From assembly GCF_000190475.1 (NCBI RefSeq), contig NZ_AEWH01000043.1, positions 1 to 38,238 on the forward strand: a stretch of 38,238 nt of DNA. Direction: 5' to 3'. How positions within the stretch are numbered: the first letter of the stretch is position 1; the number at the start of each line of letters is the position of its first letter. The stretch comes from Ornithinibacillus scapharcae TW25. GTDB taxonomy: Bacteria; Bacillota; Bacilli; Bacillales; Amphibacillaceae. Shown here in pieces: positions 26,464-33,325 of the stretch. The notes beneath the pieces are model-generated. The model ran no database searches and was not told the DNA's origin. It worked only from the letters and a program-made list of their open reading frames with translations. A program made the translations under genes and the position numbers.

Positions 26464-27579
26464 TTATTCTAGTCCTGTAAATTCGTCTGCTTCATAGTAA
26501 CCAGAGTCAATTAGTTCTGATTTTACATTTTCTTTATTCACGACAATGACGTCTGTTTGTTTTGCTTTTACATCTACTTCTCCATTGTTATAAGAACCAG
26601 TTGTTTCTGGTGTGTTACCTTCTAGAACTTCAATAGCCATTCCCATCGCATCGGTTACAAGTGTACGTACATCTTTAAACACGGTCATCGTTTGTTTGCC
26701 ATCAATGATGTATTGAATAGATGCTTTCTCCGCATCTTGACCAGTTACGACAAAGCTAGAGATAGCTGGATCAGAAGAAAATACATCTGCAATTGCACGA
26801 GCAGTACCATCGTTTGGTGCTAAGATAGCTACATCACCTTTCAAATCATCACTTACAGCAGTTAAATGTGTTTCTGCTTTGTTCTTAGACTCACTTGGAT
26901 CCCAGTTTGTTGTTACTTGACCTAGGATTGCACTCATTTCATCACGAGTTAGCTCAGACTTGTCTTTTAATTTTTCCGCTTCGCTGGAGTTAGCAATCAC
27001 AAATGTTCCATCAGCAATCTTTGGTTGAAGGACTTTCCAAGCCCCTTCAAAGAATAGGAATGCATTGTTATCGGAAGCTGCACCAGCATAAAGATATAAT
27101 GGCACCCCTGAACCACTCGCATTATCAATTAAGTATTGCCCCTGAGCTTCACCAACTGCTACACTATCAAATGTTACATAGTAATCTACAGCATCTGTGT
27201 CTGTAATTAATCGGTCATAAGCAATAACCGTAATACCCTCTTTTTTAGCAGCTTCTACTGCTGCACCTGCAGCTGCCCCATCATGAGGTGCGATAATTAG
27301 TACTTCAATTCCCTTACTAATTAACGTGTCCACGTTCTCTTTCTCTTTCGCAGAAGAACCTTGGCTAAATAGAATCTCTGTTGTATATTCTGAATCATCT
27401 AATGCGGCCTTGAAGCGTTCCTCATCTTGAACCCATCTTGGCTCATCCTTTGTAGGTAATACGATACCAACACTTACTGCTCCACCCTTGCCACCGCTTT
27501 CACTATTACAAGCAGCTAGTACAAAAATAGTCATAAGAGCTACAATACCCAATGTAAATATCTTGATACTTCTTTTCAT
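26464..27579 (-). CDS. chvE: Monosaccharide-binding lipoprotein (ChvE/XylF/AraE type)
   Basis: A 371-residue lipoprotein with signal MKRSIKIF and lipobox LAAC. ChvE-family landmarks are SVGIVLPTKDEPRW, VIAYDRLITDTDAVDYYVTF, YLYAGAASDNNAFLFFEGA, a TTNWDP segment, ILAPNDGTARAIA, VTGQDAEKASIQYI, TMTVFKDVRTL and the C-terminal DSGYYEADEF. ChvE proteins bind galactose, glucose, arabinose, xylose and similar sugars, so the exact ligand is open. The start at 27579 follows GGGGAGAAAAG. It is the first gene of the transporter operon, behind a promoter covered by a perfect CcpA site. Confidence 0.93.
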   Translation of the reverse strand: MKRSIKIFTLGIVALMTIFVLAACNSESGGKGGAVSVGIVLPTKDEPRWVQDEERFKAALDDSEYTTEILFSQGSSAKEKENVDTLISKGIEVLIIAPHDGAAAGAAVEAAKKEGITVIAYDRLITDTDAVDYYVTFDSVAVGEAQGQYLIDNASGSGVPLYLYAGAASDNNAFLFFEGAWKVLQPKIADGTFVIANSSEAEKLKDKSELTRDEMSAILGQVTTNWDPSESKNKAETHLTAVSDDLKGDVAILAPNDGTARAIADVFSSDPAISSFVVTGQDAEKASIQYIIDGKQTMTVFKDVRTLVTDAMGMAIEVLEGNTPETTGSYNNGEVDVKAKQTDVIVVNKENVKSELIDSGYYEADEFTGLE

Positions 27580-27621
27580 CTTTTCTCCCCTTTTCTTTGT
27601 TTCATAGTTACTACATGTTTC

Positions 27622-27658
27622 ATTATATCGAGGCATATTCCGTATGAAAGCGTTAACA
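27622..27658 (-). promoter_or_regulatory. Promoter with overlapping CcpA cre site for the sugar transporter operon
   Basis: The 14-mer TGAAAGCGTTAACA (27645-27658) matches TGWNANCGNTNWCA at every position. On the minus strand a perfect TATAAT (27622-27627) lies 17 bp from CTTTCA (27645-27650), a poor -35 that falls within the cre. This predicts strong catabolite repression and a promoter that needs an activator, plausibly the YesN-type regulator at 13954-15483. Confidence 0.75.
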
Positions 27659-27721
27659 AGTGGTAAAATTTTAATATTGTCTGTATTTTTTTAACAATGA
27701 GATTCATGACCTATATTTTTT

Positions 27722-27739
27722 TAGTAAGGCAGCTTACTA
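27722..27739. promoter_or_regulatory. Short palindrome, possible operator
   Basis: TAGTAAG and CTTACTA flank GCAG in the divergent region between the sugar transporter operon and the NlpC/P60 gene. There is no following T-run, so an operator is likelier than a terminator. No known regulator is recognised. Confidence 0.3.
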
Positions 27740-27886
27740 CTTATAGGCTTAAATCATACAATTCTAATGGGTTAAATACGTTACCACAAATTCAAATACA
27801 TAGAAGCTCACAATTGGGTAGAATAAAAACGAGATACAGCGCTTTCTAGCTGTTACTAAAAGAATTTATTAATAAGGAGATAGAAG

Positions 27887-28942
27887 ATGATTAAACACAA
27901 ACTTCTACGAATAACCACAGTCTTTGCATTAACTTTCAGTATATCTGTTGGTGGAATAGGCACAGTGAATGCAGAAGTCGACTACGTTCCAAATGCAGGA
28001 GTTTATATTAACGGAAAAGTTGTAAATGGCATTAATCCAATCATTGAAGACGGCATTTACTACCTCCCCTTCGTTGATCTTGCGAAAATCTTGGGGTACA
28101 ACCATATCAAGTTTGAAGAGAAAACAAAAACATATGAAATAACAGATGGATCCACCACTATTCGGGTAACCATGGGTGGAACTCGAGCAAAAAAAGGGAA
28201 TGAGTATGTTAACATCAAACCACCGAGATGGATAAATGAGACAGCATATATTTCCCTCCATGCTGGTGGAGCATTGTTTAATTCCTATATTTCTTACCAA
28301 AAGGAAAATGGTTCGATACAAATCGTTAAACCAGCAAAACAATATGCTGTTCATAAGGGAGATACACTTTTCAATATTTCTCGTATACACCACATTAGTG
28401 TGGACGATTTAAGACGAGCAAACAACCTTACATCAAACATAATAAAAGATGGACAAATACTAAAGTTACCAAATGCAAATATCTCAAAAGGGGAAAGAGA
28501 ACCTATCAAGGAACAGGAGCCCGTTAAAAACAATACAAATGCAACTGCTTCTGAACAAATAGAAAAACTATTGCGAGAAGCAAAACGTTATATTGGGGCT
28601 AAATATAAATATGGAGCAACACTTGCCGAAGCACCAAATTTATTTGATTGCTCTTCCTATACGCAGCTTGTGTTTAAAAACGTAGGAGTTCAACTCCCGA
28701 GAGTTTCTAGAGACCAAGCGAGTAAAGGTGTTACAGTATCCAATCTTAAGGCAGGAGACCTTATGTTCTTTACCATGAAAGACACATACACAGATGGAAG
28801 AGTAGCACATGTCGGTATTTACATGGGGGATGGCAGCATGATCCATGCATCCATTTCAAAAGGGGTTACCATAACAGCAAATGTCCTACAAAACAGCTAC
28901 TGGTCTAAAAACTACCTATTCTCCAAACGAGTCATTCAATAA
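27887..28942 (+). CDS. Secreted LysM-NlpC/P60 cell-wall hydrolase with copper-amine-oxidase-like N-terminal domain
   Basis: A 351-residue exported protein. It has a signal peptide (1-29, ending VNA), a copper-amine-oxidase N-terminal-like stalk domain (about 36-147), one LysM (about 152-195), a linker, and NlpC/P60 (about 223-351). The papain-like catalytic residues are C255 in FDCSSY, H308 in AHVGIYMG and H320 in MIHAS. It should cleave gamma-D-glutamyl-diaminopimelate bonds in peptidoglycan stem peptides, either in growth or in spore/sporangium wall turnover. The start follows AAGGAG. The last codon is directly followed by a REP-like sequence and the 21-bp repeat complex. Confidence 0.9.
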   Translation: MIKHKLLRITTVFALTFSISVGGIGTVNAEVDYVPNAGVYINGKVVNGINPIIEDGIYYLPFVDLAKILGYNHIKFEEKTKTYEITDGSTTIRVTMGGTRAKKGNEYVNIKPPRWINETAYISLHAGGALFNSYISYQKENGSIQIVKPAKQYAVHKGDTLFNISRIHHISVDDLRRANNLTSNIIKDGQILKLPNANISKGEREPIKEQEPVKNNTNATASEQIEKLLREAKRYIGAKYKYGATLAEAPNLFDCSSYTQLVFKNVGVQLPRVSRDQASKGVTVSNLKAGDLMFFTMKDTYTDGRVAHVGIYMGDGSMIHASISKGVTITANVLQNSYWSKNYLFSKRVIQ

Positions 28943-28968
28943 TGGGACACGGGGACAGGTCCCTTGTC
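28943..28968 (+). repeat. REP-like GGGACA...GGACAGGTCC element, copy 1
   Basis: It begins TGGGACACGGGGACAGGTCC immediately after the NlpC gene stop codon and continues CTTGTC. It contains the palindrome GGACAGGTCC (one mismatch) and is identical at 23 of 26 positions to the copy at 35255-35280. Such GGGACA/GGGGACAG motifs are widespread in Firmicutes genomes and resemble REP elements mobilised by RAYT-type transposases; no transposase is in this window. Confidence 0.6.
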
Positions 28969-28974
28969 ACTGCT

Positions 28975-29172
28975 CTCGTTGTCGCGCGAGGAAATACTAA
29001 TGTTTCGCGAGGGTGTTGAATGTTCACGCGTAATATTGTTAAAGTTGCGAGCGAGTTAATTAAAGTTACGCCGGATAGAATTTTCCTCGTAACTTTTACA
29101 GAGACTGGCGCAACTATCACTAACTACCGCGTAAGTTTTACTGATGCTGGCGTTACTTTTGTCGTGCTTTCG
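28975..29172. repeat. Head-to-head 21-bp CpG-phased repeat array, copy A
   Basis: CG dinucleotides recur at 28985, 29006, 29027, 29048 and 29069 in units resembling AAAGTTACGCGNNNNTNATT on the plus strand. They then recur at 29088, 29109, 29130 and 29151 in the same unit on the minus strand. Spacing is exactly 21 bp in each half, with 19 bp at the junction. The whole forms a large imperfect dyad. An open frame that crosses it shows a 7-residue periodicity and is an artefact of the repeat. Confidence 0.85.
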
Positions 29173-29208
29173 TCAAAGGGGGGTCACATCACCCTTGTCC
29201 CCGTTTTT

Positions 29209-29405
29209 CTCGTTGTCGCGCGAGGATTAGTTAATGTTACGCGTGGGGTTATTTGTTCATGCGAAATATTGTTAAAGTTGCGAGGGGGTTTATTAAACTC
29301 ACGCCGGATGGAGGTTTTCTCGTGAATTTACCATAGACTCGCGCGTATAACCCTAACTCCCGCGTAAGTTTTACTAATTCTGGCGTTACTTTTGTCGTGC
29401 TTAGC
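29209..29405. repeat. Head-to-head 21-bp CpG-phased repeat array, copy B
   Basis: A diverged duplicate of copy A displaced by 233-234 bp: it starts CTCGTTGTCGCGCGAGGA like copy A and ends GGCGTTACTTTTGTCGTGC like copy A. CG positions 29219, 29240, (TG at 29260), 29281 and 29302 are in one orientation, then 29321, 29342, 29363 and 29384 in the other. Just before it, ACCCTTGTCCCC (29191-29202) echoes the REP-like flank of copy A, so flank and array were duplicated together. The rest of the 28,943-29,569 gap holds only a promoter-like region for the next gene. Confidence 0.85.
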
Positions 29406-29569
29406 GTGAGAGTAGCTTTTCCACGTTTTCATCTTTCCTATCTATTTTTTCATAAGCCATAAATCTATTTGAAGGACTGAAAAGAGAAAAACGTATTTAT
29501 AAGCCCTTTCCCCTTATTCATGTTAAAATGGCGTTAGAAAATCTATAAGGAAGAAAGGAAGGATAATTC

Positions 29570-30412
29570 ATGAATACTAAGATACCTTCAATTACACTGC
29601 AGGATGGAAATACAATTCCATCCATAGGGTTTGGTACATATAAGTTAAAAGGTAGTGATGGTGCTGCTGCTATCGAAAGTGCTATCAATGTCGGATATCG
29701 ATTAATTGACTCCGCATATAATTATGAAAATGAGGGTACAGTTGGAGAAGCCATTCGCAGAACCTCTGTCTCACGCCAAGAGTTGTTTATTACATCCAAG
29801 CTACCAGGCCGCTATCATCAATATGATGATGCACTGGTTACAATACAAGAATCACTTTTCCGTGCAAACTTAGATTACTATGACCTCTACCTCATACACT
29901 GGCCTAATCCAAGTCGTGATCAGTATGTGGAGGCGTGGCAGGCATTAATCGATGCTAAGAAATGGGGATTAATCCGTTCTATCGGTGTATGTAACTTCTT
30001 ACCAGTACATCTGGACCGATTAAAAGAGGAAACTGGCGTTCTACCAACGGTAAATCAAATTGAGCTTCATCCGAATTTTAATCAAGAAGAACAACGCAAC
30101 TATCATGCAGCAAATGGAATCATTACGGAATCATGGAGTCCATTAGCACGTGGAAATGAAATCTTTCAAAATGAGACAATAGTACAAATTGCAGCGAAAC
30201 ATCAGAAAACCGTATCCCAAATAATACTACGCTGGCATTATCAATTAGGTGCTGTTGCAATACCTAAATCTGCATCACCACAACGTCAATTAGAGAACAT
30301 CTCCATATTTGATTTCACATTAGACGAAGCAGATATGAATGCAATAAGCACGTTAACAAAACCAAACGGACGAATGAAGAACCAAGACCCAGCAATCTAT
30401 GAGGAATTTTAA
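29570..30412 (+). CDS. Aldo/keto reductase
   Basis: A 280-residue NADPH-dependent carbonyl reductase. The catalytic tetrad is visible: D47 and Y52 in DSAYNYENE, K77 in ITSKLPG and H110 in YLIHWPNP. The coenzyme-binding end reads AIPKSASPQRQLENISIFDF. It belongs to the branch with YvgN/YtbE of B. subtilis, which reduce methylglyoxal and other aldehydes; the in vivo substrate is not determined. The start follows AAGGAAGGA. It is a single gene that converges on the VOC gene. Confidence 0.9.
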   Translation: MNTKIPSITLQDGNTIPSIGFGTYKLKGSDGAAAIESAINVGYRLIDSAYNYENEGTVGEAIRRTSVSRQELFITSKLPGRYHQYDDALVTIQESLFRANLDYYDLYLIHWPNPSRDQYVEAWQALIDAKKWGLIRSIGVCNFLPVHLDRLKEETGVLPTVNQIELHPNFNQEEQRNYHAANGIITESWSPLARGNEIFQNETIVQIAAKHQKTVSQIILRWHYQLGAVAIPKSASPQRQLENISIFDFTLDEADMNAISTLTKPNGRMKNQDPAIYEEF

Positions 30413-30474
30413 GGCATTTCACAAAGTCAGGTTCTTGTCTTCGTGTCACTAATATAAACACTGTAAACTAAAAA

Positions 30475-30501
30475 TGGAACGGAGGACTTCCCCCCGTTCC
30501 A
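30475..30501 (-). terminator. Terminator of the VOC gene
   Basis: The stem TGGAACGG/CCGTTCCA is followed on the minus strand by TTTTTAG. On the plus strand there is no T-run, so it mainly serves the minus-strand VOC gene. Confidence 0.75.
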
Positions 30502-30512
30502 CTTAAACATTC

Positions 30513-30908
30513 TTATTTCGCATTTTCATCAGCTTGATGTATTCCAAATATATTGCCTTCCGTATCCTTATAATATCCCTGCCAAGCCATACCCGGTAAT
30601 GCGTATTTTGGCAATGCTACTGTACCACCCTGCTCGAGAATTTTTGCCTCTATAGAATCATAATCATCTACATTCATCGTACAAGCGAAGCCACTTAGAG
30701 GTTGATTTTCCCCTGGAGGCGGACCTTGACGTTTCATTAATGCTCCGTCAATCCCCGGCTCACTTGAATCACCTGTAACTGCCCCAGCATAAGGCATACC
30801 CGCATATTCAGACCAATCCTCAAACTTCCAGCCAAATACTTCACCATAGAACTTCTTTGCCCTTTCCATGTCATCTACATGAATCTCAAAATGAATTAAT
30901 CTTCCCAT
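30513..30908 (-). CDS. VOC family (glyoxalase/bleomycin-resistance fold) protein
   Basis: A 131-residue protein with two beta-alpha-beta-beta-beta modules: LIHFEIHVDDMERAKKFYGEVFGW in the first, then FACTMNVDDYDSIEAKILEQGG and GYYKDTEGNIFGIHQADE in the second. Putative metal ligands H7 or E9 and a late E/H pair are present. The sequence resembles the CFP30/27 kDa-like VOC group rather than glyoxalase I, so the function is open. The start follows GGAGGAAACT. It is monocistronic. Confidence 0.85.
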   Translation of the reverse strand: MGRLIHFEIHVDDMERAKKFYGEVFGWKFEDWSEYAGMPYAGAVTGDSSEPGIDGALMKRQGPPPGENQPLSGFACTMNVDDYDSIEAKILEQGGTVALPKYALPGMAWQGYYKDTEGNIFGIHQADENAK

Positions 30909-31044
30909 AGTTTCCTCCTGAATTCATATTATTAAACAAACCATAGTCTTAGTTTTACCAGTATTTCACTTTTATTGTTAATATACTCAAAATTTTATTA
31001 AAATAATTTTTACTTTTGAAAGCTTCTCTTATATCTAGTATGGC

Positions 31045-31554
31045 TTATGGGACAACCTCTTTTGTTCCACTGCTCTTTCTAAAACGGTATAGTAGCTCTA
31101 GGATAGAAATGATAACAGCTATTCCTGTTGCTGTAATGAAGGTATTTAATTGGGAAAAGCCGACGATAAGCCCAATCCAGTAAAAAGCAAATATACGGGA
31201 AAGTAGCATTACTATAGAATACATAACCTTTTTACCTACTATATATTCCACTACTATTTCAACAATGCTATCCACTGTAAATAGATAGACTAAAATAGAG
31301 ATAGCTAGAATGACAAGCTGATTAATCTCCAAATCCAAAGAAAATACCATATCTATTAGGTTTGCAGAACCAAGTATTGTAAATAATACAAAACCAAGAC
31401 CGATAGTTGGAGCTAGTGCAAGGAGTAAAGACACAACAATAACTAGAGTAGAACTCATCTTTTCTTCTTCTGATTCCTTCTTATTACCTCGATAGATGAA
31501 TCCAAGAATAAGTACAAATGAAATTAGGTAGATAACTATTATAGTAGTAACCAT
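31045..31554 (-). CDS. Small membrane protein of unknown function
   Basis: A 169-residue protein with about five hydrophobic helices (MVTTIIVIYLISFVLILGF at the N-terminus, others near 42-66, 80-105, 112-136 and 140-158) and a short charged cytoplasmic tail. No family is recognised. The start was placed at 31554, which follows AAGGGAAG by about 7-9 nt; a TTG at 31575 would precede that site. No operon partner is evident: the flanks are non-coding or decayed. Confidence 0.6.
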   Translation of the reverse strand: MVTTIIVIYLISFVLILGFIYRGNKKESEEEKMSSTLVIVVSLLLALAPTIGLGFVLFTILGSANLIDMVFSLDLEINQLVILAISILVYLFTVDSIVEIVVEYIVGKKVMYSIVMLLSRIFAFYWIGLIVGFSQLNTFITATGIAVIISILELLYRFRKSSGTKEVVP

Positions 31555-31798
31555 GCTGCCACTTCCCTTCTTCAAAAGAATTCCATTTCTTTAACTATAC
31601 TTCTCTATAAGAAGTACGTTTTCCGAAATTTATAAGTTTCAGGTCACTGATAAATTTACATTTATTTAACAATTCAGGGACATGTTTGCCTTTTTCTTAC
31701 ACTAAGTGTGGTGTTCTTTCACATTAATTCAGATAACCTTATAGCCCGAATATTTCCTCGGAAATAATAAAAATTTGTCGAATTAGGGATACACACAA

Positions 31799-31829
31799 AA
31801 TGCGGATAGCTTTAATAGTTATCCGCATT
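31799..31829 (-). terminator. Terminator-like hairpin after a decayed gene
   Basis: The 10-bp arms AATGCGGATA/TATCCGCATT extend with one mismatch to 13 bp; the minus strand continues TTTTGTG. It lies 7 nt beyond the stop of the pseudogene at 31837-31999 and probably terminated it. Confidence 0.6.
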
Positions 31830-31836
31830 ACCTACT

Positions 31837-31999
31837 CTATTTAAAATCAATCGTTGTTCCTAACTCAGGAAATACTTGGTAACTTGCATCATACATATAA
31901 AACTCCAATTCCTTCGATAAGCTAACTTTTGGATACGTTAATTAACTTCTCAAAGGATTGTTCTTCTCCGGATTCTTTTCTTAGTTTAAAGATAGACAC
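31837..31999 (-). pseudogene. Decayed small gene with one frameshift, family unknown
   Basis: A GTG at 31999 after GGGGAGGAAGCTC opens a frame (SIFKLRKESGEEQSFEKLIN) that stops soon after. Moving to the next frame near 31935 gives YPKVSLSKELEFYMYDASYQ and continues to a TAG at 31837. The strong ribosome site, good composition and the terminator directly behind it argue that this was, or is, a real gene of about 55 residues broken by a one-base shift. No family is recognised. Confidence 0.5.
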
Positions 32000-32173
32000 G
32001 AGCTTCCTCCCCTCAAATTCGTTTTACGTTTTGCTCACCACTACTGATTAGACTCTGTATAACGGACAATCCACATTTTTGTTGCTATACTTTAAAGAAT
32101 TTAAATTTAATAATTACTTATATTAATTCCCCTCATTTCGGTTCTTACTGTAACTAGCAATCTATTGTCCTGA

Positions 32174-32508
32174 ACACGGAGTCAAGGTGAATTTTTAGCC
32201 TTAAACGAAATCGCTTTGGCACGTTGGAACAAAGCAGTGGCAGTAGGCAAAATTAAAAGATTAGGTGAAAAGTGCTTATACTATGATTACAATTGATCAA
32301 CTCAAGGTGGAGTTTCGCAAGCTAAAAGTTAAAGCAAAGTTTGAAAAACAGTTAGAATATATGTCATTGGTGTTAAGGACATTACATTCATCAAATAGAA
32401 GGTATTGTGTTTACTCTTAAACACCCAAAAGATGATGAGGATTATGAATGGGCATATCGAATGTTTTTAATTCATCGTGTTAACCTTGATAAAGACTATC
32501 TAACCTAA
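32174..32508 (+). pseudogene. Remnants of one or two genes with frameshifts, family unknown
   Basis: Three plus-strand frames read on from each other. The first, 32174-32296, includes LNEIALARWNKAVAVGKIKR and CLYYDYN. The second, starting with an ATG at 32283, gives MITIDQLKVEFRKLKVKAKF. The third, about 32380-32508, gives HYIHQIEGIVFTLKHPKDD and ends in DKDYLT. The residue composition looks protein-like throughout, and each switch needs a single-base indel. They may be one original protein of about 110 residues or two overlapping genes. No homologue is recognised. The remaining sequence of the 31,555-32,633 gap shows no supported feature besides the hairpins listed. Confidence 0.45.
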
Positions 32509-32556
32509 AAAACGAAAGAAGTATTGATATTTCATCTATTTGAGGATTGGTTTCTA

Positions 32557-32629
32557 TAGGTAAGAACTCAAATTGATAAAGCAGTGAAGTTTATTATCTC
32601 ACTGCTTTGCTTGGCCAACTTCTTACCTA
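32557..32629. repeat. Nested perfect inverted repeats
   Basis: The outer arms TAGGTAAGAA (32557-32566) and TTCTTACCTA (32620-32629) enclose inner arms AAAGCAGTGA (32578-32587) and TCACTGCTTT (32599-32608). Both pairs are perfect 10-mers. The element lies 4 nt beyond the stop of the NADPH-FMN reductase gene and could be its terminator or a small mobile-element remnant. There is no long T-run on either strand. Confidence 0.6.
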
Positions 32630-32633
32630 ATTC

Positions 32634-33176
32634 CTAATACTTCTTCATCAAATCAACAAACGTATTCACAAACCCCTGCAAGAACTCCATCGTACCTTCA
32701 TTCGTAATTTTCCCAGTATCATCCAACAAATCTTGAGCATTTGCGAGATAAACTTCTGGCTGTTGGACAGTTGGCATATTTAAAAATGTCAAACACTGAC
32801 GCAAATGATGGTTAGCCCCAAATCCACTCAACCCACTTATGGATTGACTAATGATTGCAGCTGGCTTACCATTCCAAACACTTTGCCCCCACGGGCGAGA
32901 GGCAACATCTAAAGCATTTTTTAGAGCAGCCGGTATACTACGGTTGTGCTCAGGAGTTACGAATAATACAGCATCAACTTCCTTGATTTGATTGCGGAAA
33001 GTCGTATATTCTTCAGGAGAATTTTCATCATAATCCTGGTTATATAGAGGCAACTTCGCGATATCAATAAATTCTGCCTTATACCCATCAGGGAATAATG
33101 ATGCTACATTTTTTGCAATTTGTTCAGAAAAGGAGTTCTTGCGGATACTACCTAACACGATACCTACTTTTGACAT
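32634..33176 (-). CDS. NADPH-dependent FMN reductase family protein
   Basis: A 180-residue flavodoxin-like oxidoreductase. FMN-phosphate loop: GSIRKNSFSEQIA near the N-terminus. PEHNRSIPAALKNALDVASRP is the family signature, and GANHHLRQCL lies near the isoalloxazine site. Relatives include quinone/chromate reductases (YieF/ChrR) and azoreductases; the physiological acceptor is uncertain. The start at 33176 lies 9 nt after AAAGGA; an ATG three codons upstream lies within that spacer. It is monocistronic. Confidence 0.88.
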   Translation of the reverse strand: MSKVGIVLGSIRKNSFSEQIAKNVASLFPDGYKAEFIDIAKLPLYNQDYDENSPEEYTTFRNQIKEVDAVLFVTPEHNRSIPAALKNALDVASRPWGQSVWNGKPAAIISQSISGLSGFGANHHLRQCLTFLNMPTVQQPEVYLANAQDLLDDTGKITNEGTMEFLQGFVNTFVDLMKKY

Positions 33177-33272
33177 TTGAACCATTCCTTTACAATTTAT
33201 TTCATGTTAGTTTTAGCTTTTTTTGCAAAATTAATCGAAACAACTATATTCTTACATCGAAAAAAATACAAA

Positions 33273-33301
33273 AAAGCCAGTCAATAGTACAGACTGGCTT
33301 T
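33273..33301 (-). terminator. Terminator of the PHB-depolymerase-like gene
   Basis: The stem AAAGCCAGTC/GACTGGCTTT with a 9-nt loop is followed on the minus strand by TTTTGTATTTTTTT. It lies 24 nt beyond the stop of the esterase gene. Confidence 0.85.
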
Positions 33302-33325
33302 GGCAGATTTCTTCTTGACCCTTAT

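Noticed and set aside
29020-29325. Open frame of about 100 codons across the CpG arrays
   Set aside because: It follows the 21-bp repeat (7-residue periodicity), crosses the inversion point and both copies, has no ribosome site, and resembles no protein.
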